Shown here: in pieces, positions 1 through 12,715 of the stretch
Position numbering within the stretch: position 1 is the first letter of the stretch
Layout: every line of letters begins with the position of its first letter
Source: Distichodus sexfasciatus
Lineage: Eukaryota; Chordata; Actinopteri; Characiformes; Distichodontidae
Direction: 5' to 3'
DNA: 64,000 nucleotides
NCBI GenBank assembly: GCA_032718565.1
Contig: JAVGVS010000024.1
Span: 1,806,452-1,870,451 of the forward strand
Program-made: the position numbers and the translations under genes
Notes under the pieces: generated by a model
What the model was told of the DNA's origin: nothing
The model's database searches: none
Seen by the model: only the letters and a program-made list of their open reading frames with translations

Positions 1-789
1 AATCTCTTCAGACTTTTTTGCCTGTATGATGCCTGCGCCATTCGGACAGTTTCCCAACCTTCCTTAACATCTCTAATCATGATGATGGCAGTTGTGGCAG
101 GGTCCAGCTTATACTAAATCGCTTGTTGCAATATAAAATGGCCTTTGGCCGTCACAGTTCTACTGCACAATGATTTTTTAGCCGTCGAGGGCTCAGTCTG
201 TTGCAGCCTCACTTACTGGATCATGCTGGTCAGTCATCCAGAGACTGCATCGAGTCCCAAAGTTGCACTCTCTCTTCAGAGATAACTTTGTGAACAAGAG
301 AGCCTGGGCGAATCCCTTAAGATTCATTTTCTCCCGAGTCTTCTCTCATGGATTTAAAATTGAACCCATTCTCGGGGCAAGATAACCTTTTCTAGATCCA
401 GTCCGGCTCAACGGAGTGAAGTGAATGGTTGTAAAGGGACTCTATTAGGATGACAATTCGTGTTTTAGCTTTGCGCCAAAGGGTTTCATATTCAGTGCCA
501 GCGAAGCTTTTTCTTCGAGCCGTTCCCATAAGCCAAGGCTAAAATAAGAAATAAAATTAAGTGCTGATTTAAAAATACCAGAGATGAAACATGTAATGGA
601 TAACAGAATTAGTTTCAGATACAGTTGCACAACTTCTACCCACAGATTACAAAATTTCCATTTCCATCTATATGTATTTTTCATATTGAAACTGTTACTG
701 ACCTCATGCACATGCCGTGACAACTCCAAGACCATAATTGTAGTATCACATCCTAATTGTCTTTCTTTCTACTTCTAGTTTAAAGTTTA

Positions 790-976
790 TTTTTTTGGAT
801 TCCACTTGTAGTTTAAAGTGTATATTTTATATTCTGTTTATATATTGTTTATTCTATGTGCCTTATTCGTTCTTTGTTCCTTGTTCTTTGCACTGTTCAA
901 ACTGGAGCCACGTCGTCTCGTCTCTTGTACAGTATAGAGCAGAGACGACAATAAAGTTTACTTTGACTTTGACTTG
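790..976 (+). mobile_element. 3' tail of an L2-like LINE
   Basis: The block ends in GACAATAAAGTTTACTTTG followed by a short (TTTGAC) repeat, as in truncated fish LINE copies of the L2 type. A related tail lies inverted at about 44,937-45,075. No reverse-transcriptase frame remains. Confidence 0.45.
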
Positions 977-1777
977 ATGAGTATAAAATACTGAATCTAT
1001 ATGTATTTCCAGAGGTCAGCTCTCGACTACGCTAACTCAATCTTTTTTAAAAACCAAAAAAACGCAGTGACGCGGATTGTAATATGCACCGTTTTTTCAT
1101 TCCGCTTGCTTATCTCGTACACGGACGGCAAAATGCCTTCCACTTTCCCATGGACTCCCCAGGTCCTTGGCTGTCACAAGGTCACGGGGAAGGTTTTAAT
1201 TGCTGTGGGCCGCTACGTGCTTTCATGAGCTTCGCCATGATAAATTGCTCATTGGTTGAAAAGCTAGTCTATATAAACAAGCTTATCTCTCCTACTCTGT
1301 AATGAAAAATGAGTTGTGAGTATCATTGTTAATCACAGTAATTGTTAATGTTAAGAGGGCTGGATTTCCAAGTCTCCTCATTATTGATCTCATTTTCTTT
1401 CTCTTTTTTTTTAGGAGGTGGGGGAGGGGGGGTTGCTGAATTCTGCTGAAGCATCCCGCTTCCGTATCTCCCATATAATTTTCCTAATTAGCTATTTTTA
1501 GCCAATTTCTCATAACGGCTATCAGTGGAATATATGGAATTGCGTGTCAAGCTGCAGTGTCCATATTGTTGATGCAAGTGGGGCTGTATGGGATACGAAT
1601 TCCCCGTAAAATGCGCTGTAGGCCATCTTACCTCTCCCTCACTGACACATTAGTAAGCGCCACCCCATTATCTTTAAATAGGCACAATAGAAAAGGATAA
1701 TTAACTATAACCCTTTAATATCAAAACATCGCGTAACTGAGCTTCCACAAAGGCAGTTCACACATTGTTAAAGAAGT

Positions 1778-1797
1778 TGGGGTTGGGGTTGGGGTTG
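1778..1797 (+). repeat. Short GGGGTT repeat
   Basis: Three GGGGTT units in a row. Too short to call an interstitial telomere. Confidence 0.6.
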
Positions 1798-2039
1798 AGT
1801 CGCCTACCCAAGCAAAAATGTACATGAAAGTCACTGAAAGTCTTTATGCAAGCTAAGGCAGAAGCTATTGGTGTAAAGTGAATAAAATAATAAAGACAAT
1901 TTGAGCAAAAATTGTAAATGCAGTCGTTAATTGTTTGCTTATTTGAAAAAGATTGGTTCCATTAACCGAAAACATTTTCTACATTCAAAACTGACCCATT
2001 CCATAACATGTCAGCACCGTCAAGCACATGTCGTGAGGC

Positions 2040-2560
2040 TGCTGGCAGAAAAATAAAGATAATATTTCAATATTCCATGCTGCAGGAATCACAACTGCGC
2101 TGTTAATTAATTAGTTGGCTAACAGTTAAAACAAGCCTTGTGCTGTAGCACAGCTGCTGCTGTGATGTTGCGCAATGGCAAGTAATTAACCTTTCCTCTG
2201 CAATGGGATTCATTACAAGATCATCGCCATGTTGATGAAATAATTATTATAAATTCCGTCTCTCTGTTGGGTTGACATTGTTAATTACTTGTCAGTAATC
2301 AGCTCCTGCTGATTGCGCTCCCCTGAATTGGGAAGAAACGGCTCCCCGGCTATACGCTCCAGCCAACCTCTACCGACCCCCGTCTTGGGTGCACTCCATG
2401 TGACAGTGGCACCAGCACTCATAATTAATTATCTTCTCGCCCAAGATTTGCTCCAGATCACAGACTCTCCCCCATCTAATGAGATGGCTTCTCCAATTAT
2501 CTCGAGCAGAGAAGCAATGCCCGCTTGTCAATAAATCAGGGAAAGCGATGGCGGCTCACC
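2040..2560. promoter_or_regulatory. Candidate conserved noncoding element
   Basis: A repeat-free block with many homeodomain-type cores (GTTAATTAATTAG near 2,102, GTAATTAAC near 2,182, ATAATTAATTATC near 2,419) and no open frame. It looks like a vertebrate developmental enhancer, but conservation cannot be seen from one sequence. Confidence 0.38.
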
Positions 2561-2569
2561 GAGGCTAAA

Positions 2570-3700
2570 TTTCTGAAATTATCCTATTTACAGACATGCC
2601 AATAAGGCACATTACCGCGCTGAATACTCTTAAACGCTTCCAAGCGCTGGAAATTGGATTAAAAGGTTCAAGAACAATTTTACTTAGCAGCGAAGGACCA
2701 TGAGGACAGGTAAAGAGGGCACTTAGCTGACCAAGGATTGGGTAAAAGAGGCAGGAAAATGTATCCATGGATTAAAGGGGATCTACCTCTAGTTCTTAAG
2801 AGTGAGGGTTGGAGATTCGTCCAGAGATTCCAAAGTAGACAGGACGAACAGAAGTGAAAAATCTAAGTGATTAGGAGCAAAATGGCACAATTTCACATTT
2901 CTAGAGGAAAACTGCTAAAGGATGTGATGTGAGACAGGGGAACATACATCCAAATGACAGAAACAGTGTTTGCAAAATGTCCTGAACTGTGAACGCTACA
3001 TTTACGCTCTCATCGTTTTCATCACGGAGGACACGTCACAATTCAGCGGCTTCGTTCTGAGACGGTGAATGGATATCTGTGCTTGTTTTTGTGGCTAAAT
3101 ACACACGCTCATTCCTTCTTGTGGCAGGAAGGGAAACCACTTTTTAAATGAGGAACACACAGATGTACTATCAAAGCAATCAGATATTACTTTAGGCTTC
3201 TAATTACTAACAGCACTGTTAAATGGGTGGAAAGTGAAAACCAAAGTCACGTCAGGATTCAAATGTGTCAGGCCACGAGCAGAATTAGAGCCGAAGAGAC
3301 GTGAAGCGACTTGCCTTGAGGCGTCATGCTTATTCTAAATGCAACAACCACTCCGGAATAGGACTTAGGGTCCTGCTGCATGATTTTAATTAAAGATAAG
3401 TTCCTCTTTCTCTAAGTCCATGCTTAGGTTACTAATCTGAATTCAATACATCCATATGTTGCACGTAGGAGGCTAATGTGCGAACAGGGAAAATATTGAA
3501 ACCCACTGAATTTAATTTGGCTCTGATCAATTCAGATTGACTGCACTTAACATGCAAATGCTTGGCGGGTCAAATCTGCCTTTTTCTCGGTCTGGCGGTG
3601 GTCCCAGAACTCTTGGTTAGCAACCTTTCCCATACTGTACTAGAATCCGCAGGGTGGCTGCGATGCAACGATCCAGTCAAGTTAGGAACGGGTAGCGTTG
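2570..3700. other. No gene or clear repeat seen
   Basis: Short frames only, none with family resemblance or splice support. Confidence 0.5.
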
Positions 3701-3712
3701 TTGGTAGAACTC

Positions 3713-3930
3713 GAGTCAGTTGGTAGCATAACCGTGATCGGAAGATCGCCGGGTCAAATCCTGGACGCTTAAAGATACCACTGAGGTACTCATGAGCAAG
3801 GTACCGTCCCCAAACACTGCTCCCCGGGGTGCTGCCCATGTCATCCATCACGGAGGGGTCAAATGCAGAGGTCACATTTCATTATGGTGCAGTGTGTGCT
3901 GTGGTGTGTTCACAATGACAAATCGTCACT
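3713..3930 (+). mobile_element. tRNA-derived SINE, family 1
   Basis: It has a degenerate tRNA-like head (GTTGGTAGCATAACC, GCCGGGTCAAATCC), then the family-1 body: CACTGAGGTACTCATGAGCA, GGTACCGTCCCCAA, GGGTCAAATGCAGAGGTCAC, and the tail GTGTTCACAATGACAAATC. The same body recurs at least seven times in the window. Confidence 0.8.
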
Positions 3931-3934
3931 CACG

Positions 3935-4995
3935 TTCAAATGTGACTTCAAAGCAACTTTTTCAAACTTTTATCTTGATTAACATTAATTAATTATTCGT
4001 TTTCTATGGGTTTTTAAAATGTGGAAAAAGGGAGGAGGCATATGACCGAACGTGACATAGGATTTATATAAGATGACCGTTTATGGAAAAAAAGGTTATG
4101 CAGATGAGTAAAAAAGCTGATTTCTTGATTTCTTGAAGATGAGAAAAATGCTGTTTTTGTTACTTATCACTGACTTGTGTGCTTGAAATATACCAAAATG
4201 AAATGTAATTTGTAATTTGAGTCACTTAATAGGAAAGTACTTTTAAATTCTAACTTGAGTTGGTTTTTCAGATGGGAAATATTACGTTTACTCAAGTCAT
4301 TTTTGAAAGAAGTAATTGTAATTGTGCTTGAGTACATATTTTCAGTGCTGTACCCAGCAGAGTTGCCAGGTCAAGTTATTTCCTATTGGCTTTTTAATAT
4401 AAGCTATACTTTAACAAACTCAGAGATAATTTGACAAAATTAAGGCAAGGTTAATATCTTCATGACTAATTATTTTACTAAACTCTGCTACTGACCGTGG
4501 CAGCTTGACCGTGGTGTCAGAAAACGTAAACGATAGCGCAATTATGTTATGCAATACTTCACCCACATTCGTTCTATTCTGCTGCTAAATAAAACCCTTT
4601 TAAAAACCACAGAGTCGCTCAGTTTAACACTGAAAAACGTGTAAAAGAAGGCTGTTCGCCCCCAAATGCCAAAGCGTGCAGTGAATGATGGCATATGCAC
4701 AGAAAGTTAAGGACAACTAATGACACAAGCCGAGAGGTTTAGCCAGAAGGTAGTGCGAAGGCCTCAGAAATCAATGGAAAAGCTCCAACCATGTCGCTTC
4801 TTTGATATTTTCCCGATTACACATTTCCACACTGCTGCTCCGCAAAGCCTGTTTGTTAGAACTCTAATAGATGAACACTCAGCAGTGTCTGATCAGGAGT
4901 GACTGGAACAATCGCAGTGTTTTACAAGGTAAGCATTTTCAAATTGATTTGTTAAACACCATTTTTAAAGACACTTTGCGGAGGCATTTGGGCGC
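3935..4995. other. No gene seen
   Basis: AT-rich sequence without recognisable repeats or motifs, except short frames. Confidence 0.5.
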
Positions 4996-4999
4996 CCCG

Positions 5000-5570
5000 C
5001 CAAGCGCAGGCCCGAGACGGCGGTAATTGCGGCCTGTATCTGTGAATAATTTCATAAGCTGGCAAGCCGCCCCGACGTCGACAGCGCTCCGCGTTTCCCC
5101 GCTGGGACGCATCAAGGAAGTTTCGGCTCTTTAATTTGCAATCATCGGCGCGTCACCCTCTCGGCCACATTAGCGACTGCCTTGGAGAAACGGGAGTGTG
5201 AATAATACTAATAGCAAACAAACAGAAAGCCACGCAATGCGGGCAGCTTCGGGGGGAAAAACGTGATCGTCGCAGACGCTGAGATAGCAACGAATGAGCC
5301 TCCCAGGGAGAGCCCGGTGCGGCGTGATGAACCACATACGGAGCCCCGACCGCTTATTCCATTAGACGAAACCCATGTACAATTTCCATGTAATTTATTT
5401 TTGGAAGAAGTAGCTGCTACTTCTGCCTGGGCTAAATGTGAAAAAATCATATGGTACATTAGCAGGTGTAAACAGTTATGATTCACAATCTGATTGCAAC
5501 TTTCAATTTGCGCTGTGCATTTTTAAGGCCTGTATTTACAGACCCAATGGCTGCATTTAAAGGAATAGAG
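5000..5570. promoter_or_regulatory. Candidate conserved noncoding element
   Basis: A GC-rich left half followed by a complex AT-balanced half (CATGTAATTTATTTTTGG, GCAGGTGTAAACAG) with no repeats. The short frames here have no family resemblance. Confidence 0.35.
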
Positions 5571-6056
5571 AGAAATGTGTTTTTTAAAGTAGATCAAACA
5601 ACATAATCTGGTGATATCAAGGTTTTCTGGAGAATCCTCTCAGGACAGGAAGCTACATCATCAAAAATGGCAAGGTGACTATTCACAGACGCGCATCTTA
5701 AATATGATCTGGCTACTCGACTATTTAACTTGGCATCAAAACGTGTGCCGTGGGGCTTTCCCTCCCACTTTAAAAGAAAAATACATTCCTAAAACAAAAT
5801 GTCCCAAAAAAAAACAAACCCTGGAAAAGATGGGTTTTTACCGACTGAATTTCATCATCTTTCCTTTCCCAAGAAAATGATAAGGCAGAAGAGACAAGAA
5901 GGATGAGGAAAAAATATACTGCCCTTAAAATGTGTCTGGAGCAAAGGGGCAAAAAAAAAAAAAAAAAAACAGGATAGTTGCAAGGTCGTCGTTGCCGGCT
6001 GGCCCCTGTGAAGCGCGGAGAGGCGGCCAGGCTTTTTTTGCCGGAGTGCGAGGGGA

Positions 6057-6076
6057 GTGTGTGTGTGTGTGTGTGT
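6057..6076 (+). repeat. (GT)n microsatellite
   Basis: About ten uninterrupted GT units. Confidence 0.8.
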
Positions 6077-6139
6077 TTATGAGGTGGAAAAGACACCAGT
6101 CTAAAGGATGAAATTGAACGGATTAGCATGAGACGCTCT

Positions 6140-6860
6140 GGTTTTGATTGCCTCTGACTGAAAATATTTGAAAGCCACCAGGGGCCCCTCAGATGTTATG
6201 ATATGGTCAATTCAGCCCCCGATGTGTTTTGCCACAGGCTCCCGTTATAGAAATTGAATTGATATTTTGTAAACTTCATTTGCAGATAATGTGATCTGAC
6301 AGGGACAAATGCACAGGCGAATTGTTTTCAAACCGACTCCAAATGAAACTTATTACAGGGTAAATGTGGATTTCTTTGTCTTCCCTCCTCTCCCTCGCCA
6401 TTGTTCGGGGCTCCCTCTTAGACCCTGAATATGTATCCATTTTCGGGCGTAATTGAATTGATACTGTCATGCGTTGGGGGGCCAACAGATTCGCGCGGCA
6501 GGGCGGATGGCCCAAGTGATTGAATTGAAAAAGGGAAAAAAATTTCCTTCGCCATGAGCCCGCTAGGTCACAGTGTCATCATAAGATAGACACACCTCAC
6601 TGTTTTCTGATTATAGCGACGGCCCCAATTGTCTTTCCAATAATCTGCCCCTCTGATATAATGCAGACTTTTCCAATTCCGCCGGCTCCGGCCAGACCTC
6701 AGATGTGTTACATATTAATTTCCTTCCCCCGTAAAATTTGCTCAGCTTTAGTTCAAATTCAGTTAGCTGGATTGATGAAAGTGGCAAAAGGATACGACGT
6801 TTACTGATTCTCCCTTTTCACCTTTGATTAGCTCTACTTGTGAATTATTCCTTTGCTGTC
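6140..6860. promoter_or_regulatory. Candidate conserved noncoding element
   Basis: A long repeat-free block with AATTGAATTGATA twice, CAATTGTCTTTCCAATAATC and GCTATTAAGCAG. Its texture is typical of deeply conserved enhancers near developmental genes. This is an inference. Confidence 0.4.
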
Positions 6861-7189
6861 AGTGTGCTATTAAGCAGCTGGAGAGGCCGAGCTCGAAGCC
6901 GGCGCCTTAGAGCTGCGAGAGGGAAAATAAGGTGGCCCGCGGCCGGCAAAACGCTGCATCCCTGCCAGCTGGCTTAGGCAAACGACAGCAGGGAAATAGA
7001 AGCTTATTTTATGTCTAGGGTGGATATAGAAAAGGGGTTATTATTAAGAGGTTATAACAGATCGACTCCCAAATGTTTCTGGCAAATGCACATGCCATTA
7101 TATGCTTTTTTTTTATTCTCGGATATTTCATGCAAACACATTTTAATGTAAATACAAATTTAAAACGTACATATTGAAGACTATGTACT

Positions 7190-8330
7190 CAACGAGGCCC
7201 AGTAAAAAAAGACATGGCTTCTCGATTTTAGCATTTACCCGCTCATTTAGCCTCCTTTGTTAGTGAGTAAACAGCGGCCTAATTGCCTCTCATGTTAAAT
7301 TATTTTTATGGACATTTAGAGGGCATGTAATTGCCATGGTAATAAACATTGACTTCTGTCTCCCAGACATGACTCGAATCCCGCCATAAAAACCATCTCC
7401 GATGGCAACCTGCCAACCTCCCTTGATGTTAGTGAGCAGTTTGTCATAAAATGCTAATTGCTTATTGACCAGACCCCTATATGGAGATAAGAAGGCCGGG
7501 TACACAGCAGGAATAAAGCTGCCGATATCACGGGCCATTTGAAGATGTGATGAGCTGAAAGGAGTGGAGGAAAGTATGAGATTCTGCTCATAGCTCATTT
7601 TAACATGCGGTGTAGTGGGAGGGGGGGGTTGAGAGTTAGGAGCTGTACGAGGGGGAGGATCTATGAGGCTGTAATTTAAATTCAGCAAACTGTAGTATGG
7701 GGGAAAAAAATCAGCAGATTATTAATAATATCTTGAACATGGAGGAAATTTAACGTCTGAACGTCTGTGAATTTCTGGGGGGTACATTACTGCCGTGCAC
7801 TTATGTGAAATTTACCCCAAAACCCTTTTCAAACAGGGAAAAAAATGGGCAGAAACGCATAGTTTGTTGAACTAAAAAATGAAAAATTATAACATTGTAG
7901 AAAAAGTAGCAACTTAAGTCATGACTTTGCATTTCAATACACCTCATTTTATAGCAATTCCACGTAAAATATTGCTCGTCTCATGAGAAAGCCTTGGAAA
8001 TCCGTGATGCCGCGAGTTCTCGAGAGCAATTCATACTTAATGGGAGGCTAAAGAGCTTTTAATGATAATGCACTTTAAATTTCAAAATGGTATATTAACT
8101 GAAAACACTGAAGTGTTAAGCTAAGTGAACTGTTAATGGCTTTATCAGCCATGGGCCTCTAATGTTTGCTGAAAAAGTTGATGGGACCATTTTTACTGTC
8201 TGGGCAAGCTAAGTTAAGTCCCATTAGGTGGAAGGAGTGCTGATAAGTGCAGGCCTGTATAGAAGTACGTCTGCAAATCTCTGGCGCTAATTTGGTTTAG
8301 AGTAAAGCCAATTAAGAAATGTGATTCAAA
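7190..8330. promoter_or_regulatory. Candidate conserved noncoding block
   Basis: A repeat-free stretch with CATTTAGAGGGCATGTAATT, TGCTAATTGCTTATTGACC and later TTTTAATGATAATGCAC, CCAATTAAGAAATG. No splice-bounded frame is evident. Confidence 0.33.
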
Positions 8331-8729
8331 ATGGGCAAGTTATAATAGATCATTAGACGAATTTTTTTTTTAAATGAAGATTTCACAATTACTCCATTAA
8401 TGCGGAAGCGAAGGTCAGGGAAACTTGTGCAAAGTAGACAGTGACAAAAAGAAAAAATCTGAGAGTGAATTTTCCCCCCAAAAATATTGCGACTAATATT
8501 CCTCTCATATGAGTGAGTTTCCTACAGGTGATTAGATTATCGTTAGAGAAACTATTTTGTGAATGATATTTTATATTTATTTGATTATTATTGTTATTAT
8601 AGATGATTAGATTATTGGAACAGATGGCTAAATGCAGCCATTACAATTAATACATCCATTTATTAATGACTCAATAAACCACACTTGTAATATAAGGCAA
8701 ATATAAAGCCCCATACACAGGTATATGCA

Positions 8730-8865
8730 ACTGCGTCTATCGTCCACTCGTAAACAGATTTCAGCCACCGAAACCGGCGATTTTTGAAAACTCCGGCCAC
8801 AGTGAAGACTCCTGAAAACTCCAGCTTCAGTGACTACGTGTGGACGAGGAAAACAGAGTTTTAGG
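8730..8865. mobile_element. Short MITE-like repeat
   Basis: Repeated GAAAACTCC units (8,787 and 8,814) lie between CGTCCACTCGTAAAC and the partly mirrored ACGTGTGGACGAGGAAAAC. I recognise this arrangement as a frequent fish repeat. Confidence 0.45.
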
Positions 8866-8869
8866 TTCA

Positions 8870-10555
8870 TAGCGTCATGAGTGTGCAACAGGAAATGCGT
8901 TGACGTTGTGTGTGTGACTTTTTTTACGTTGAAGACTGAATATGGACACTGTCAGAGCAGCGAGTCTCGTCTCCCTTATTCAGGCTATTTGTGCTTGTTT
9001 GCACCTGCTAATGTTTAAAAGTAACGTGACTTCCCTATCTGTCCGTGCGATGCACCCTCTATTCACCAATTTTTAAATATTTACATTTACCTCCACATTC
9101 ATAGCATCAATAGATTTAAGACTGAGATTAAGTTTTATTTAATTGCCTATTTATACTAGTGCATGTCCTGCTGTTTTTTCTTCATGGAATGTGGATTTAT
9201 ATTTAAGTGGCCTGCGATCAATGAATCGATTGCCACTAAACCTCCTGATGTTGCTCATGGTAAGAGAATAGTGCCCTCGGGCTAAATCTATACCTGCTTA
9301 ATGTTATGCGAATACTCTCTAGGATGCAAAAATAACTTTGGCAAAGTAGTTGAAGTAATGCTTAAAAATAAACTTTTATGTGACTGAAAGAACAGTCCTG
9401 CCAACACACATATAACCAAAGACACTCACTTAAAAATCTACCTAAACGTAAGGGAGGAATTTTGGTGAATTCTAAGTATTTTAGGATACGTATTGATCTT
9501 CAGGTTTTGTCGTCCGGTGGCTAAAATCTAAGGCAACTCCAGGTCTCTCTGCGAACCTGACACTAAAAAGAGTGATGCATCTTCCAAAAGTGGGAGCATG
9601 CAAACAGTGCCTTGGGCGGCGTTAGATTAATGGCAAACTTTCCCCCTTTATACCCCGAGATCAGGATGCAGTGAGCACTTACCGGATAGAGATAAAGTTA
9701 AAACCACAGAGAGATATAGAACCTCACGGGCCATGTGGCCTATTATTTCTGCTTCATAACTTTAGAATTATTTTGCTCAAAAGGACCAGGCTTCACAGAT
9801 AATTAAAAAAAATATCACAGTGCAGATCCAATTTGAGATTATTCGACATGAAGAATATGTGTGTAGCGGTGACAAAGGAAATGTGTGTGTGTGTGCGCAC
9901 ACAGCGGTGTGGGGTTGTGTACATCATATTGTCTGTGCATACTGGGTGCACCAAAGCAAAACTAATATTTTCCTTTAAAGACAAATGTATGTCAGCTAAG
10001 GAACGGTTGCGTGAAGTAGATGCTATACTTGACCAGAAAATAATTTCCAATAAAGATCAGCTGATTTCTTGACTACCTGATGGAATTAAGTAATTCTATA
10101 ATAACAGAATCCATCCGTTTTTTTTGCATTTAATTATCCATAAATTAGTCATAACTCATGCAAGCTTCAACCAAAAATTGGCAGAACCAAAAAACCAAAC
10201 TTTTTATCTTGCTTTCTATCTTTCGCCCTGAGAATTGTACAAGAAGGGTACATTAAAAACTCCGTCTTCTGGGCCTGCGCGTGGCATGGCACCAGGTGAC
10301 TGGCACCCAAAAAGGACATTGAGTGATTTTCCGTCTCGGCTCTGGCTCCGTGCCGCCCGGCCCGGCCGCTCTTGGCACCGCTTCCATCACCGGCGAAAAA
10401 AGGCGCGCCAAAAAAGCAAGCGAGAGAAATGAGATTCCTTTTTTTCCATTTATACAACGGTGATAGCAAGTAAAAAGACAAAACATTCTCTGAAGATAGA
10501 AGATACAAGCCGGGCCCGATAAGGGAGCGTCGGGGCCAAGCCACGGTGGCGCTGT
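8870..10555. other. No gene seen
   Basis: AT-rich. Contains a short GT-rich run near 9,880 and overlapping open frames on both strands at 10,167-10,573 with no resemblance to known proteins. Confidence 0.5.
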
Positions 10556-10559
10556 GACT

Positions 10560-10800
10560 ATTTCATCTTCCATGGTAACTTAAACAGCAGACAAAAGCCT
10601 TCACACTCCAGGGCCCACTGCCAGTGTGCCGAGATTGACTGGGATTGTAATAATTCATAGACTTTCAGGCCTCTGCTCTCTGAAGGTGAGCGACTGCATT
10701 CGATGCTGATGAGGTGACCACCGGGCTCCCGCTGTTGCGGCCGGCGTGCGGTCAGTTCAGCCGGGCAGTGACCTGAGGCTGAATAACAGCGCCGGGGGCA
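10560..10800. promoter_or_regulatory. Candidate noncoding regulatory block
   Basis: A moderately GC-rich, repeat-free segment with TGTAATAATTCATAG. The call is weak. Confidence 0.22.
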
Positions 10801-11615
10801 ATGATGTGGATATCACCTAGGTCTGCGCAGGGGAGCTCTCTGTTCACATGGCGTAAAACGTCTTGCTCTCCAGCTTGTCCGAGCGGGGAGGTGAGGGCGC
10901 GTGGTTTCGGGGGAGGCTTGTTCAGAGAAAGAGAAGAGGAACACCTGCTGAGACTCTCATTGACATCAGCTTTAGTGGACGCATGAATTTAGGTGGTGCC
11001 TAAAGTGCCTTTCACGCTGAAATGTGAGTAATGAGCTCAAATGATGGACGTAAAATGGGAGAACTGCAACTTTTTTTTTTCCATGTGTAACTGAACATGA
11101 TTTGTGTACTTTTGGACAAGGCATCATGGGAGGAAGAGTCAAGAACCACATCGTTTTTAAATGAAAATTTCTCCTGCGCTTCTGTGTACAGTCAGCTGAG
11201 TTCAACCCACTTGCTCTTGATCACTACTGTTGGCTGGTGTTACTGAGCGTTTGTTTCATGGGGTTTGATGAACGTGTTGTCACTCATTTTTCACCAGTTC
11301 CAAACAAGGATTACTATATTTCAGCATTCTCTACATGATTATGATTTTGAAAAATAAAAATAAAAAAATGTAAAAAAAACAAAAACAAAAAAAAACACAG
11401 ACACAAATACTAACATTAACTTAAGAAATGTATGATTTTTTTTGTATTTTTTGGTTTGATATTATTACTTCAGACCAACCCCGGAAACCACTGTCATTCA
11501 CCAGACGCAGAAAAGTGAAAAGCAGGAGGACCTAACTGTGTTTTCCGGTTCGAACGTTGGACGCTCCACATATGGCCCATTGGCCGTCTGAGTACGGCAC
11601 TTAACCGCACGTTGA

Positions 11616-11865
11616 AAGTGAGTGATTATTTGTCATTGTGAACACACCACAGCACAGCACACAGTGCATCACAACCAAATGAGACCTCTGCATTTGACCC
11701 GTCCGTGAAGGAGCAGTGGGCAGCTAACAAGCACCCGGGAAGCAGTGCTTGGGGACGGTACCTTGCTCATGAGTACCTCAGTGGTTACTTTGCCAGCCCT
11801 GGATTTGAACCTGTGGCCTTCAGATCGTGGGGCGAACACCCTACCGTTACACCACCACCTGCCCG
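11616..11865 (-). mobile_element. tRNA-derived SINE, family 1
   Basis: A near full-length inverted copy. It reads from the tail (ATTATTTGTCATTGTGAACA) through GACCTCTGCATTTGACCC and GGTACCTTGCTCATGAGTAC to the tRNA-like head (GGGCGAACACCCTACCGTTA). Confidence 0.8.
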
Positions 11866-12070
11866 TGTTGCTTCAGGGAAATGAAAGTTTGCTCAGTGTA
11901 AGAGAGTCTGCTAAACACCACAAATGTAAAAATACTGTTAATCACATGCATCGACAGTCACTGACATTTAACAAAACATTTTGCCATTGCTCTCATTTGT
12001 TTTTCATTTAACTACATGCAATGCCTTGTTAACTTGTTAAAGATGGCATGATCTACACTTCATTTCGGGA

Positions 12071-12311
12071 CAGGTCGTGGCGTAACAGTAGGGTGTTCGC
12101 CCCCCCCCCCCGTGATCAGAAGGTCGCAGGTTTGAATCCAGGGCCGGTAAAGTTAGGTACTTATGAGCAAGGTACCACTGCTCCCACAGTAGGGATCCAC
12201 TACTGACGGTACCTTGCTCATGAGTACCTCAGTGGTAACTTTTACCGGCCCTGGATTCGAACCTTCTGATCACGGGGCGAACACCTTACCATTATGCCAC
12301 CAACTGCCCCA
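12071..12311. repeat. Two SINE heads in inverted orientation forming a palindrome
   Basis: A plus-strand SINE head at 12,071-12,176 faces a minus-strand head at 12,208-12,311, and both end at GGTACC. The arms are about 105 bases, separated by 31 bases. Both include GTGATCAGAAGGT and CCAGGGCCGGTAAA. They should form a long hairpin in single-stranded DNA or RNA. Confidence 0.8.
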
Positions 12312-12475
12312 CTGGTTAGGATACTGGTCTCTGGGCCAAGAGGTTGTGGGTTCGAATCCATCTTTGGGTCCCTGAGCAAGACCCTTAACCCCCAAGTTAC
12401 TCTCAGGGAGACTGTACCTGAAATTAGGAATGGATAAGAGTGTCTGCTAAATGCTGTAAATGTGAGTTACATTCA
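12312..12475 (+). mobile_element. tRNA-derived SINE, family 2
   Basis: It has a B-box GGTTCGAATCC, then CCTGAGCAAGACCCTTAACC, CTCAGGGAGACTGTACCTG and the tail GTCTGCTAAATGCTGTAAAT. This is a common fish SINE type, distinct from family 1. Confidence 0.75.
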
Positions 12476-12594
12476 CTATATGCATCATAGATAGATGCTG
12501 GATATAAAGGTATTATTTCAGTGAGATTAATCTCATGATGAGGTTTAGACTTTTATTCATTTACCTTTCATTTCATCTAGAACGACAGTCTACT

Positions 12595-12715
12595 GAAGCA
12601 GCTTGGGGTTAAGGGTCTTGATTAGGTACCAGTAGTGTTCATTCTGACAAAAGAATGGAGCTGGATTTGAAGCTATGACCACTCGTCCTAATGCTAGGTC
12701 ACCATCACTGCCGAC
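12595..12715 (-). mobile_element. SINE family 2 fragment
   Basis: TTGGGGTTAAGGGTCTTGAT is the reverse of the family-2 core, followed by a decayed tRNA-like head. Confidence 0.5.

Noticed and set aside
1778..1797. GGGGTT units as an interstitial telomere
   Set aside because: Only three units, and not the vertebrate TTAGGG repeat.
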